64,000 nucleotides of DNA, taken from assembly GCA_026120035.1 (NCBI GenBank), contig JALRME010000017.1, forward strand, positions 806,001 through 870,000. The letters are read 5' to 3'. Below the pieces are notes generated by a model that saw only the letters and a list, made by a program, of their open reading frames with translations, did no database searches and had not been told where the DNA came from. The stretch comes from Coleophoma eucalyptorum (lineage: Eukaryota > Ascomycota > Leotiomycetes > Helotiales > Dermateaceae). Made by a program: the position numbers and the translations under genes. Within the stretch, counting starts at the first letter, position 1. Each line of letters opens with the position of its first letter. Below, piece by piece: positions 11,791-23,934 of this stretch.

Positions 11791-13948
11791 ATGAAGACGT
11801 CAACCGCTTCATCGGCATTGCTCGGTGCGCTGACGGCCCTGACGTGCGTACATGCCGCCCCCACCGTAGACGAAGAGTATCCGTATACGGGCCCAGCGGT
11901 GCCCATTGGAGATTGGGTTGACACTACCATCAACGGCAATGGCGAGGGCTTCCCCCGTCTTGTCGAACCTCCAGCGGTTCAGCCGGCGTCAGCTGATCCC
12001 ACCAACAACATCAATGTCATCGCGTTAGCCTACGTGCCCGAGGGCATCAACATCCATTACCAGACTCCGTTCGGTCTGGGTGTTGCACCCTCCGTCAAAT
12101 GGGGAACCAGTGCGACAAATCTGAACCAGACCGCGACGGGTTATTCTCACACGTATGTATCCCCCAAGCTATAGCTATCTGAATCGACCTTGGCTGTAAT
12201 ACGGCGCATGCTGACCGAGAATGGGCTGCTGAAGTTATGACCGAACCCCTTCCTGCTCTCAAGTGGCCGTCACGCAATGTAGCCAATTTTTCCATGAAGT
12301 ATCCATCTCCAGCTTGCAGCCGGGCAAGACCTATTACTACCAGATCCCCGCGGCCAATGGCACTACAGCGTCGGGCATCTTGAGCTTCAGCACCGCACAG
12401 GCGGCGGGCGACCCAACAGAGTTCTCCGTTGCCGTGTTGAACGACATGGGATATACCAACGCCGGTGGAACCTACCAGCAACTGCTGAAGGCCGTAGATG
12501 ACGGGGTCGCATTCGCATGGCATGGTGGTGATTTGAGTTATGCGGATGACTGGTATTCCGGTATTCTGCCCTGCGCTGACGACTGGCCCGTTTGCTACAA
12601 CGGCAGCTCATCGGAGCTTCCAGGAGGTGTTACCAGTGCCTACACGACTCCGCTCCCCGCCGGCGAGATCCCGAACCAAGGCGGTCCGCTGGGTGGTGAC
12701 ATGAGCGTTCTCTATGAATCTAACTGGGATCTCTGGCAGCAATGGATCGTCAACATCACAGCCAAGGTCCCTTATATGGTCTTGCCCGGTAATCACGAGG
12801 CCAGCTGTAGTGAATTTGATGGTCCTGGTAATGTTCTAGCCGCCTACTTGAACCTGGATGAGTCCAATGGTACGGCCCCAACCGAGGAACTCACGTACTT
12901 CAGCTGCCCACCTTCTCAGAGGTAAGTAAAGTCTTGAATCTCGCACTTGTATAGGATAGCCTTTCTAATCCAATCAGAAACTTTACTGCTTTCCAAAACC
13001 GGTTCCGCATGCCTGGGGACGAGGTGGGCGGTGTCAGTAACTTCTGGTACTCTTTCGACTATGGTCTGGCCCACTTTGTTGCCATGGACGGTGAGACCGA
13101 CTTTGCTAACAGCCCCGAATATCCATTTGCGGCGGATCTCACCGGCAATGAAACCTCCCCTAAGCCTAACGAGACTTATGTTACGGACAGTGGTCCCTTT
13201 GGTGCCATCAACGGCAGCTACAAGGACACTAAGGCTTATGCGCAGTACCAGTGGTTGGCCAAAGATCTCGCCAGCGTGGATCGTACCAAAACCCCATGGG
13301 TTATTGCTATGAGCCATCGTCCGATGTACAGCTCTAGCGTCTCGTCGTACCAAGCGCATCTTCGTGCGGCTTTCGAGGACCTCCTCCTTGACAACGGTGT
13401 CGATGCCTATGTATCAGGGTAAGTTTCCCCATAAATCACTTATTGTTCTACAAACTAATTTTTTTTTCTTCAGTCACATTCATTGGTATGAGCGACTATT
13501 CCCTCTCGGCGTGAACGGGACCATCGACCAAGCCTCCATTATCAATAACAACACGTATTACACCAACGCTGGAAATTCCATGACCCACCTGATCAACGGC
13601 ATGGCCGGTAACATTGAGAGTCACAGCACTCTAAGCGAGGGCGAGGGGATCTTGAACATCACGGCCGTTCTCGATCAGGTCCACTACGGTTTTAGCAAGA
13701 TAACTGTCATCAACTCCACCGCCCTCAAGTGGACCACCATCCGTGGCAATGATGGATCAGTGATGGATGAGCTTATGTTGCTAAAACGAGGAAGCTCGAA
13801 CGGGACTACCGGAACTTCCCCCTCAGGCACTTCACCGTCCTCCAGTAGCTCAGCCACCGCGACATCTACCGGCAGTGCGAGCCATGTTGGAGCTGTTCCA
13901 TTCGCTAGCCTTGCGGCTATTCTCGGCATTTGCGCTTTCTTCTTGTAA
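11791..13948 (+). CDS. Secreted, probably GPI-anchored purple-type acid phosphatase
   Basis: Extracellular phosphomonoesterase of the metallophosphatase (purple acid phosphatase-like) family. Four exons (11791-12152, 12235-12921, 12978-13418, 13474-13948) give 654 aa. The N-terminus MKTSTASSALLGALTALTCV is a signal peptide. Metal-binding blocks appear in order: VLNDMGYTNAGG, WHGGDLSYADDWY, VLPGNHEASC, AMSHRPMYSS and GHIHWYERLFP. Exon 2 starts at 12235 so that YDRTPSCSQVAVTQCSQF is preserved. Many N-X-S/T sites are present. The C-terminus has a Ser/Thr-rich stretch followed by a hydrophobic tail ending AILGICAFFL, typical of a GPI signal. The architecture matches Aspergillus acid phosphatases (AphA/PhoA-like). 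Upstream CACGTG and TATA elements suggest phosphate-responsive transcription. Confidence 0.93.
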
Positions 13949-14910
13949 GAGAAACGCGTTGCTATGATGATATCTGCCTCGATTGTGGAGGTTTTCATGA
14001 TATATGCATGATATGGACGAATGAATGTGTAATATTATTAAAAGTACGGCTGCATATATGGCCTATCCTGTTTGCTAAGATAAAACAAGCTAAAGCGGGA
14101 GAGGGGGGTATTTAGTCAAAATTCATAGCAATGGAATATATTCTAGAAATGAATTAAATGTATCACCGCTTGTGAGCACTAAGTAATAAATCTTGTCCTT
14201 ATTTGAGGGAAGTGCTGCTTGCAACTAAGCGATATATATTCTCAAGAAGCTTGAGGAGTGTTGCTATAATATGTCTTTGTAAGTCTTGACAGTTGAACAT
14301 CTTGAGATTATTTGGAGACAAGAGGCTGAATGATAATAATAGCTTGTGACTAACTAGCCGATGGATTTCACTGCGTTGAAACAACTATGTTAGTGTCGCT
14401 TACATATTTCTCCAATTCACTTTGTCTCTCGGTGCTGCTCTCCAGGACACATTCTCCCAGTCCAATCACATTAGAGACGATGAAAACCAAGAATAAACAC
14501 GAAGTGCCGTGCCTTTATAGATTGCTGCGTGGGAGTATCCGCAGCATTGAATCCCTACAAAGATTATTCCCGCATGTATATTCGGCACTTATCCTCTATC
14601 CACTTTTGAACCTCGCTGTGCCCCGTCCCCAAGACATGCATGTCGATGTCGATATCCCCCCACCATCTGATGTATGAGCGCTACAGATCGGTGATACTTC
14701 CATTATAGTAGCCACCTAGACCTCTTGTTCAACAGGGGGTGGGGGTGGGTGGATTGGAGTAATTGTTAGTATATCGATGTAGTAGATGCAGTGTATTATT
14801 AATACCTGTCCATACATTTCTTTGCGATATTTATCAAACACTCTATGAATAGCCGGCGAAAATTTGGCTTGATTTTTTGTTTCAAATCTCTTGTAGAAGG
14901 CATCTGAACA
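13949..14910. other. Intergenic
   Basis: About 960 bp between the acid phosphatase and the first P450. A 96-codon ORF at 14387-14677 has no recognisable features and I do not call it. A G-rich run (GGGGGTGGGGGTGGGTGG) lies near 14735. Confidence 0.45.
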
Positions 14911-16719
14911 ATGTTTATCTTATTCGATCTCCCGTATGGAGTCAAAACTATCGGAGCTGTCTTTCTTCTCGCTCTCACATCAGCGGTTGTCTATTTTATT
15001 CTTAATGAATTCGTCAGATACAATGCGCGCCTGAAGGGGATGCCCGGCCCTTCAGGCCTTCCGATTATTGGAAATCTACACCAGGTGCGTAGGCTTGCTC
15101 ACATTGGACAGTTTTCAAATCCTAACTTCCCCTAGCTTCGGAACAACATCGCTGCAGAGCAGTATCGTCTCTGGGCAGCTGAGTACGGAGATGTATTTCA
15201 AATTCAGCTGGGGAATATGCCGATTGTTATCGTCAACTCCGCCGCGGCTGCCAAATCTATATTCCTCTCTCAAGGCTCAGCTTTGAATAGTAGACCTGTT
15301 TTCCATGTTTTTCACAAGGTCGTCAGTAAGAGCATTACCAGTATTGGTACTAGTCCGTGGAATGAGAGTTGTAAGAATCGTCGTAAGGCCGCTGCGTCTG
15401 CGCTCAACAAAGCGAAAGCAGAGGGTTACTTACCTGTATGTTTCTTGAGTTTCAGTGACCAGAGGATAAACTTAGCTAACTTAGATCAAGATCCTCAAGT
15501 TGGAATCTAGGGAACTGCTGCGAGAACTGCTTACGTATGGAAATGGTGGCAAAGAACCGCTAGAATATCACCCCCTGGTTCAGCGATACTCATTGAACTT
15601 AGTCCTGACTCTAAATTACGGTACAAGGTAGATCTAAACTTTCTCTATTATATTATCCAGAGATTTTCTTGCTGCTGATCAACAATACCAGGGTTGCATC
15701 AATGAAAGAGCTGAAGTCAGAAACTCTCAGCGAAGTCATATATGTGGAGTCAGAGATTTCAAAGCTGCGATCCACCGCTGTTAATTATTCCAATTACATC
15801 CCATTCCTTCGCATATTTGAGCCCTTTCAAGCCGCCAATACACACGGTGCGAATATTGGTCAACGCCGACGAGATTACAATAAACTTCTCGCGACTGAAC
15901 TGAAAGCGAAAATCGATGCTGGAACTGACTCAGCATGCATCCAAGGCAATGTTCTCAAGGATCCTGAAGCTAAGCTCTCCGAGGATGAGCTGACAAGTAT
16001 CAGTCTGAGCATGATGGCAGTAAGTGCACTCGTCTCTTATCTACGCACTAGTGAATTGACAAGTCAAGGGTGCCGAGAGCAGCACACCTACAGTTGAATG
16101 GGCAATGCTATTACTTTCCAGGACGCCGTCTATCCAGAAAGCTGCATACGCCGCTATTGAAAATGTAGCAGGACCTGACTTCGATCCTTTCCTTGATACC
16201 CATGTGGACTATGTCATGGCTTTTACCCAGGAAATTCTACGATACTACACCACGCTTCGCCTAGCACTGCCCAAGGCTGCGTATACAGACGCAACATGGA
16301 ATGGCTACAAGATCCCCAAAGGAACCGTGGTGTTCCTGAACGCATGGGCCTGCAATCGAGACCCTAAGGTGTTCGAGAACGCTTTTGAATTCCAGCCCGA
16401 ACGATGGCTGAAGTCTGGCAGTGAGAAGACGGGAACGTCACATTATGGTTTTGGATACGGCGGTCGCATGTGTGTGGCATCTCACCTGGCTAACCACGCG
16501 CTGTATCTCGTCTTCCTTCATATCTTTGCCAATTTTCGGATCCTGCCAGCGGATTCCACAACCAATGAATTTGGTGAGGATGAAAAGTCTATCGAGTTTG
16601 ATCCTATTTTTGGTGTGGCGGATGTGGCTGCTACTGGTGCCGATCCCAAGCAATATAGTCTACGGTTTGTACCTAGAAATGCGGAGGCATTAGCGCATAG
16701 TCTCCATGAAAAAGCGTGA
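14911..16719 (+). CDS. Cytochrome P450, CYP504-like (paralogue A)
   Basis: Membrane-anchored heme monooxygenase resembling phenylacetate hydroxylases (CYP504; PhacA/PhacB). Exons 14911-15084, 15136-15435, 15485-15627, 15692-16019 and 16069-16719 give 531 aa. An N-terminal membrane anchor is followed by MPGPSGLPIIGNLHQ. Family segments include SIGTSPWNESCKNRRKAAASALN, a CIQGNVLKDPEAKL loop, the I-helix AGAESSTPT near 315-323, the K-helix EILR (370-373) and the heme loop FGYGGRMCVASHLAN with ligand Cys450. The heme consensus normally ends C-x-G. Here the last residue is Ala. Resemblance to CYP504 is strong over the whole length, but the substrate is inferred. A second copy lies at 23935-25925 on the same strand, with three genes between. 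Confidence 0.9.
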
Positions 16720-17679
16720 GAGCTAGGCTGTGAGAGATCAGCGGAGGATAAGAATGAGCTGGCTAGGTTTGCATGCGTATAATCTAAGGCCATATATCAT
16801 CATTAATAGGTCCGTAGTTAAAGCTTGTGTAAAACCGTTCCTTTCTCTTTGCTTATAGTTATGACACAGTTACCACAAATGCATGACCACGTCAGCAAGC
16901 AGCAGCTATGGAAGGTCTATGCAGTGTAGTGACGCTAACTTGAATACCTTGAAGTTATGATTGGTAGGACTTTTCGGCATTGCGGCATGGCGCAAATGGG
17001 AGAACGATTTATTTTCTTTTCTTATTTAGCTTTTTTGCTGCAAGTGAATGATAATCGAGATGATAAGAGCGTTTCTATCATTTTGGGTCTGTCGCTCCCC
17101 CCCCCCGAACAAGGATTCTGGGTGAAATAGAGGCTAGGCAGGCAGTGTACTGCACCACTAAGTGCAAGGTCAAGGTTTGAAAGATGCAGCTAACGGTGGA
17201 CCGACCCAAACTGTGCCACGCATGTTATCTCCCATTAATGCGCACCTCGCAAGAGACTAGATCTGTAGGTAGGCCGACGCTTCGAAAAGTTGAAGTAGCT
17301 ATCTGGCTTTGTCATAACTGACTGAAAGGTTATTTGGCAGTTCAATTTTATTAAACTTTGTTAGTCCAAGTAATCACGCATTGAATGAGTGCTTACAACA
17401 GGACATGCTTACTACACATGCGATAGATTACTTATGATGCAGTTGAGTAAGCCGGCTAGCAGATCAGGTGTTTCGTATTACGACATTCGGAAAAGCGGGG
17501 TGGAGATATCTATTAAACATACAAAGGACTAAAAGAGCACTCATAAAAGCAGTCCTTGAATAAACCTCTACGCCGTTTCATGTTATACCAGCGGGGTAAT
17601 TAGCACACGTAGAACGATCGCATAATTTCGAAAAGCCCTATATTTATTATACCAAACCTTTTCCACACAATTACGAACC
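16720..17679. other. Intergenic
   Basis: About 960 bp between the first P450 and the SDR. It includes a C homopolymer near 17097-17106. No gene seen. Confidence 0.45.
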
Positions 17680-18711
17680 ATGGCTTCTATTGATGCCGCC
17701 AGTCTTTTTAATGTTGATGGGCTGATCGCCGTCATTACTGGAGGTGGTTCTGGTAAGAAGCAGTGTATTGTCATCTTGAATATTGACCTTGTGCTGAAAG
17801 AGGGAAGGAATCGGACTCATGATGGCCAAAGCCCTTGAAGCAAACGGGGCCAAGGTCTACATCGTTGGTCGCAGAGAGGAGACATTGAAATCAGCAGCGA
17901 GCCAAGCAGTGCGTGCATATAATTTCATGCCTGGATAATTATAAATGGACTATGTAACTGACCACCTGTTTCCCTTGTAGAAGCATGGAAAAATCATCCC
18001 ACTTCAGGGAGATGTGACAAGCAAGGATGATCTCACTCGTATCGTGGATACCATTACCGCTGAAGATGGCTTTATCAACGTCCTGGTTGCCAACTCAGGT
18101 ATCAGTGGGCCAACCATCGCAGGACTGAAGCCAGACCCTTCTTTATCTGAGTACCGGGACTTTTTATGGGCTATGGATGAGAAGGCCTTCACTCAGACAT
18201 ATCAAGTCAATAGCTCAGCAGTGTTCTTCTCCGTTGTAGCGTTTCTTGGTCTTCTTGATGCTGGTAACAAGAAAGGTAACGTGGAGCAAAAGAGTCAGGT
18301 AATTGCTACTTCTAGTATTGGTGCTTTTAATCGCGTTCCGATAAGCTATGCCTACAGTAGCAGTAAGATTGCTGTCGCGCACATGATGAAGCAATTTGCT
18401 ACTACTTTGGTACCTTACCATATCAGAAGCAACGCCATTGCACCAGGCTGTGAGTGTAACCACTATAACCTTATCAAGAGAGTCATCTAATGTGAAAAGT
18501 CTACCCTTCTGATCTGGCTAGCCCAGCGATTAATCACTTCGCCCCCAATGGTGTTTTTCCTCAGTCTATCGTCCCACTTCAGCGTGCAGGCTCAGCCGAG
18601 GATATGGCTGGTACTATTTTGTATATGGTTTCTAAAGCAGGAGGCTATCTAAGCGGAAACGTGATTGTAACAGATGGAGGGCGTCTGAGTGTGCTCCCAT
18701 CCTCGTACTAG
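17680..18711 (+). CDS. Short-chain dehydrogenase/reductase (classical SDR)
   Basis: NAD(P)-dependent oxidoreductase. Four exons (17680-17752, 17808-17908, 17981-18449, 18500-18711) give 284 aa. The Rossmann motif TGGGSGIG spans the first intron at residues 20-27, and VANSGISG replaces the usual NNAG block. The catalytic Ser is in ATSSIGAF and the Tyr/Lys pair in YAYSSSK. SGNVIVTDGGR near the C-terminus is typical of classical SDRs. Exon 4 starts at 18500 so that APGFYPSDLASPAINHF reads through. The overall look is that of fungal RhlG-like/3-oxoacyl reductase-type SDRs. It is convergent with the dipeptidase gene (101 bp between stops) and lies inside the P450-framed cluster. Confidence 0.9.
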
Positions 18712-18812
18712 ACAAGCTGCTTTAGTCAAGAAGATATAAAATATCTAGATAAGATGATTCTATCTCTTTCCTGTTCTGTAAACCAAATCCACAATTACCA
18801 GTTTCAAACTCC

Positions 18813-20443
18813 TTACGCATCGGGGTGATGCATCCCGTTCTCATTGACATTGAAGTTATGAGGCGTACGCTTACTGTCCTTCCTCTTCTCTCTAGTCGAT
18901 CGGAACATGAACGGCGAATTTGAAAAGCCAGTGGCCCATCCTTTGATTCGCTCTTCCCGAACAGCTTCATTTGGCTTGGTTCCTTCTGATCGAATTTCTT
19001 TTCCAACCTTTTCAATATTCGACCAGACTCGGAGCAAGTTCTCTCCTGCAAATAAGCGAAGTTGCTCGTCCGTTGCGCCTCGTTCAGCAAGAAGTGCAAC
19101 AAGGTCGGGGTACTTGGAAACATCCTATTTCATTATCAGATCAGAAGACTTAGCAAAGAAGACTGTTGATCATACCTCAAGACCGATTGGTACTGCTGGG
19201 GTACCGCTGAAATCTGAGCCAACTCCCACACATTCCCATCCAGCTACTTCGGCAATATGCATGATATGGTCAACGACATCATGTATAGTAGCATCTTCAG
19301 GATGCTTCATATTGAGGAACCTGGTCACGAAAGTAGCCATTACAATGCCGCCATTCTTCTTGATGCCTCGGAGAACATCATCCGGAGCATGTCGAAGATG
19401 GTTCTGCACTGTATACGCACCAGAATGAGAAAATATAACCGGTGCACGGCTGATGGAAAGAACATCTCGCATTGTTTGGTGGGACACATGCGATAGATCG
19501 ATTAGCATTCCAAGGCGGTTCATTTCGTGAACATATTCATGACCAAATTTAGTAAGGCCACCGTCTTTACCACCTGCTGCAACTGTGGAAGCTGCAGTGG
19601 CAAACGCATTGTCACAATTGTGCGTGGTTGTAATATACCGTGCACCTAAGTCATACATCTGCCGAATTGAACCGAGAGAGTCTACAATTCCAGAATTAGC
19701 GAATGCTCTGTTTGCTATTTTACCAAGTGAGTTGACTTACTGCCGACTTGATGACCGCCCTCAATGCCGATCATACTTGCAATACGACCGGCTTTGAACG
19801 CTGCACGAACGCAATCAGGGTTGTTGCAGTATTGAAAAGTAGAGGGATATTCCTCAATAAATCTTCGAGTGATATCAATTTGCTCAAGTGTGTCCCGGAC
19901 AATCCACTGTCTTTCATCAGTACCACACTCCGAGCTATACAAGAATAATAGCTTGTTACTTACCGTCGGGTCATCAATTGCAACATCCGGTTCGCACTCA
20001 ACGAAAACACTCCAGAATTGACCTCCCATTTGGCCAGCACGCATGCGTTGCACGTCGGTATGTCCAAGAAGTCTGTCATTGAAGTTGAACGTCCCATCGT
20101 ACATCTTTCCGTATAGCTCGATTCGGATCAAATGAGGGAGATCATTATGGCCGTCAATCAAAGGAGTAGTAGAAAGTACATGCTTTGCGCGAGCAGCATA
20201 ATCATGGGGATCTATTGGAATTGGTGCTGGTTTGAACAGATAGTTAAGACTTGTGAATGGTAAGCTGACTGTGGCAAGCGAAATTGCAATAACGGCCAGT
20301 CGCCAGCTTTTGAACCAGCTTTCGGAGGAGGACTCTGGCATTGAAAGGACTACCGCTTGAGTGGGCTCTGCATCACCTTCTGAGCTATTGGTTTTCTGAT
20401 CATCCGGCCCCTTAGAAGAGACGGTAGTCAATGGCGTTGACAT
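18813..20443 (-). CDS. Membrane dipeptidase, peptidase family M19 (renal dipeptidase-like)
   Basis: Zinc dipeptidase. Fungal members include GliJ, which trims Cys-Gly from glutathione adducts. Exons on the minus strand are 19964-20443, 19741-19906, 19176-19681 and 18813-19124, giving 487 aa. Zn-site motifs seen: [16 protein letters not shown] (completed across an intron as [16 protein letters not shown]), [18 protein letters not shown] and [10 protein letters not shown] hydrophobic segment near residues 55-75 ([19 protein letters not shown]) suggests a type II membrane anchor rather than a cleaved signal. An in-frame upstream ATG at 20530 would add 29 residues. I prefer 20443 because translation from there is hydrophilic as in homologues, but this is not certain. 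Neighbours suggest peptide or conjugate degradation. Confidence 0.92.
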
Positions 20444-21534
20444 GATTCCTGACGAAACGCTATCTTGAAATTGAATTATGTTAAAGTCACAAAATGGCTT
20501 TGACAGATTCATAAAAAGGTAGCACAACATAGGATGGGAAAGATAGAGCTGGTTCTACGGAGTGGTGAGGGGCATGGATCCTCGAGCAAAAGTGGCATGG
20601 CAGCAGCAGGCTCACGGAAGCTTCTACTTTTGTCACCCATAGAGATAGGCTTATTCCCGTAAATTTGCTATTGAGTAGCCCATAAACTATACTGTTACCC
20701 TAGGGGCCATAGGGCCACAAACGTTTACCAGCTCCGCAAAACCCAGGCCTGAGGAGTTGAGATAAGGTATGCTGCACGGGTACCAAATCATCTCCAGAAT
20801 CCACCTGCAGAAACAGGCAGGGGTGAAATTATCGTTAACCCAGTCGGATCTGATAGACATGTACATTATCTCAACATTGCAACCCCACTTTAGAACGGGT
20901 AAGCGGACTCACATGCCCTTGCCTGGTTCATAAGGTTATATCAAAGTTCAGGCCGCCCGTCAGCTAGGAGAACAGTGAACTTTTACATTTGTAGATCTTC
21001 ATAGCTGTATTGGATACGCCAGGGCAGGACGGATTGGACATGGATAATATCTAGGATAATGGGTCCAGGCTCTACGAATGGTACCTTAGCCAAAGAAATC
21101 CCTCATAACAGCGACCAAAAACAGAAAAGCACATGGTTGTACATCTCTCCTTAAAACTCCCGTTATCGTTCTCCGTTTCCAAAGGTGGTGGTTGCGTCTG
21201 TTAATCAACGTCAAGCTGCTACTAGGCCGTATTTTTCTTAGGTCCCATTACACAATTCCTGCAGATGGTGACATTTCCCTGATAAAGATGCCATCCAGGC
21301 TGTGCTGTTATCAGTAAAACCGCCGAGCCTGGGTAAGTTTAGTATATTGGGTATTTTGGATAGAATGTTGTTGAGACCGGGATTTCAATGTGGACAAGGT
21401 CATAGAACTCAGGGAGTTGTATCATCTCACAAAGTCTCAAATGCTCTGATTTCCGGCTCTTTTCGTTTTTTTTTCTGAAAGAAAAATCATTTTCGCTCTA
21501 AATAACTCTTTCAATTCATCTGAAACCATCCAAG
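20444..21534. promoter_or_regulatory. Divergent promoter region, dipeptidase / MFS transporter
   Basis: About 1.1 kb between divergently transcribed genes of the P450-framed cluster, so probably a shared control region. An alternative dipeptidase start codon (20530) falls inside it. I identified no specific binding site. Confidence 0.45.
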
Positions 21535-23232
21535 ATGTCTGAGTTAGGCAAGATAGAGACCAGTGCTGTCGTGCAATCATCCTCAGAGACATCCCTCGCT
21601 GTTGTCAAATCGGCCGAGGAGAAGATGCTCGTCAGAAAATTAGATCTGGTGTTAATGCCAGCGTTGAGTAAGTAGTAAATCTTAATTGATTCTCACTATA
21701 ACTGTATGACTGATTTTTTTTAAGTGCTGGCATACTTTACTCATACCCTCGACCGCGCAAACTTAGGAAATGCCAAAACCGGTGGCCTTGAAGTGGACCT
21801 CGGTCTCGTAGGCAACCAGTATTCTCTGCTATTGATTCTCTTTTATATTCCATATGGTCTTTTCAATATACCAGCCACAATTCTCGCCAAAAGATTCAAT
21901 CCTGCTGTAGTGATGCCTATTATTATGTTCTGCTGGGGAGGCCTTGCCATGGCTTCAGCAGCTACAAAAGATTTTGGTGGAATTTTGGCCTGCCGAATCT
22001 TCATGGGCGTTGTAGAGGCTGGGTTTCTGCCTTGCGCTATATTTTACTGCTCCCTATTCTATACAAGGAGAGAACTGTCTCTTCGTATATCTGTATTTGG
22101 AATGATGGGGTTCATAGCTGTAGGCGTCTCACGTTACGTTTTCTACAACCGCAAAGCTAAACTATTTATAACAGGGCGCTGTCAGTGGTGTTATTGCATA
22201 CAGTGTATTCCAATGGCATCGATCATTGAAGGTAAATTGGTATTTGCAATTAGAGAAAGTTAATAAATGCTTACTGAAAGTAGGGATGGCAATATCTCTT
22301 CTTGATTGAAGGAGGATTAACCGTCTGGATCTCCGTTGTCAATTTCTTTTGGCTTCCTCATAGTGTACGAAAGTCCCGATGGTTTACTGAAGACGAGGCA
22401 ATACTATCTGAGAGTCGACTTCATCAAGACACAAGTTCTGAGAAATTCTCCTGGGATGATGCGGGTCGTGAGCTTAAGGATTGGAAAGTCTGGACTTTTG
22501 GATTCATGGCTCTGATGTACGGCATTGGAAGCAATAGTAGCTCTAACTTTTTACCAGTGAGTTCCCTTTATTTCTGTTATCTCAAATAGTAACCAACTAA
22601 CCCGGGAATAGACAATGGTGAAGCGATTGACACAAGACACTTCCACGGCCAACTTGTATACTGTTGGCCCCAACCTGACAGCTGCGTTCATTCAACTCAC
22701 CACCTCCTGGTTCTCGGACAGAATCCAGCAGCGCGCAACCGTTGCCTCCGGAGCTCTGCTTGTATCTCTCATTGGATTTGTACTTCTTGGTACACTTGAT
22801 CTCGTTTCACACGTCAAAGTCGGATATTTCATTACAGTAAGCGGTCTCTGCACATGTATTCTCCACTCACCTGTTGCTAACTATCTCCTTCTGTAGTACC
22901 TGATCACATTCGGGACATTCACACCAGGAATTCTCGTCCCTGCCTGGGTATCAAGTAATACACATACCACAACTGGTCGGGCTGTCGCATTAGGAATCCT
23001 ATTTGGATGCCAAAATTTAGCAGGAATCATATCTTCTGCAGTCTTTCGCGCCCAGGATGCGCCTGTATACAAGCCTGCTCTGATTACGGTCGCTATCACT
23101 CAGGGTATATTTATTGTTGTTTGTCTTGTTCAGAGACAGTATTATGCTAGATTAAACAATAAACTTAATAAGGGTGAGATCACGCGAGTTGCTGGTATGG
23201 AGGACAAGGCGGAATTCCGATTTGCTCTATAA
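21535..23232 (+). CDS. MFS transporter, anion:cation symporter (Dal5/Tna1-like) family
   Basis: Plasma-membrane carrier of the ACS family, which imports organic anions such as allantoate, nicotinate and dipeptides in fungi. Six exons (21535-21667, 21725-22119, 22175-22231, 22284-22556, 22612-22836, 22897-23232) encode 472 aa with about 12 membrane segments. Diagnostic are DRANLGNAKTGGLEVDLGL after TM1, FYIPYGLFNIPATILAKRF, and RIFMGVVEAGFLPCAIFYCS. The central loop precedes DWKVWTFGFMALMYGIG. The tiny 57-nt third exon is needed to keep the TM5 region in frame. It is divergent from the M19 dipeptidase. A role in importing a substrate or exporting a product of the cluster is possible. The substrate is unknown. 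Confidence 0.9.
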
Positions 23233-23934
23233 TGAGAGCACGCACTTGCAGAAGTCAGACAATGTTTAAACTTTTCATGAGTGGAAATAAACGTAGTAAA
23301 TTCTTTTTACATTGCTAAAATAAAGCTGCAATATTATATATCGGCTCATTTATGGACCTAAGTCATTTTGCATATTTGACAAGATTAAGCTCGCTCTGGC
23401 ATCTCCGTAAGTACCGTTTGAACTTCAAATTCTTAATAAAAAATACCAGAACCGATATCAGTGCATTTGCTCTCAGAATCAATTAATCTCGAATAAGCAC
23501 GACAATGCAATGCAAAATATTGACATACTCCACTATCATGGCTAAAGCTGCAGCATCCCATCTTCCCTCCCATCCATGTCCTTGCAGGTGCTAATACGGG
23601 TACCATTGCCAATCCGTCACAGCCCAGCATCACCAAGGATAATGAATGGTTGGGATCAGTGAATGGGCCAATGAAGCACAACATAGTTGTCAGACATGGT
23701 GCAATCGACAAAACGAGTTGTTTCCAGCGCCTAGACGTCACCAGCCAAAGAAAGAGATGTGATGGCATCAATTTCAAGCGTCTCTATATTAAGAATGACA
23801 ATGATTGGAGATGCCTTGGTTCAGATAAGTACTTTTGTGAGCGGACTATCGAGGTATGTTGTGAATACTTTCTGCCACCCCAAAACTGCCTTCCTCAACA
23901 CTAACAAGGCTTATTGTGGATTTCTAACTACATA
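23233..23934. other. Intergenic
   Basis: About 700 bp between the MFS gene and the second P450. Short ORFs on both strands here have no family features. Confidence 0.45.

Noticed and set aside
14387..14677. 96-codon ORF between the acid phosphatase and the first P450
   Set aside because: No recognisable features, no splice continuation and composition like the surrounding non-coding DNA.
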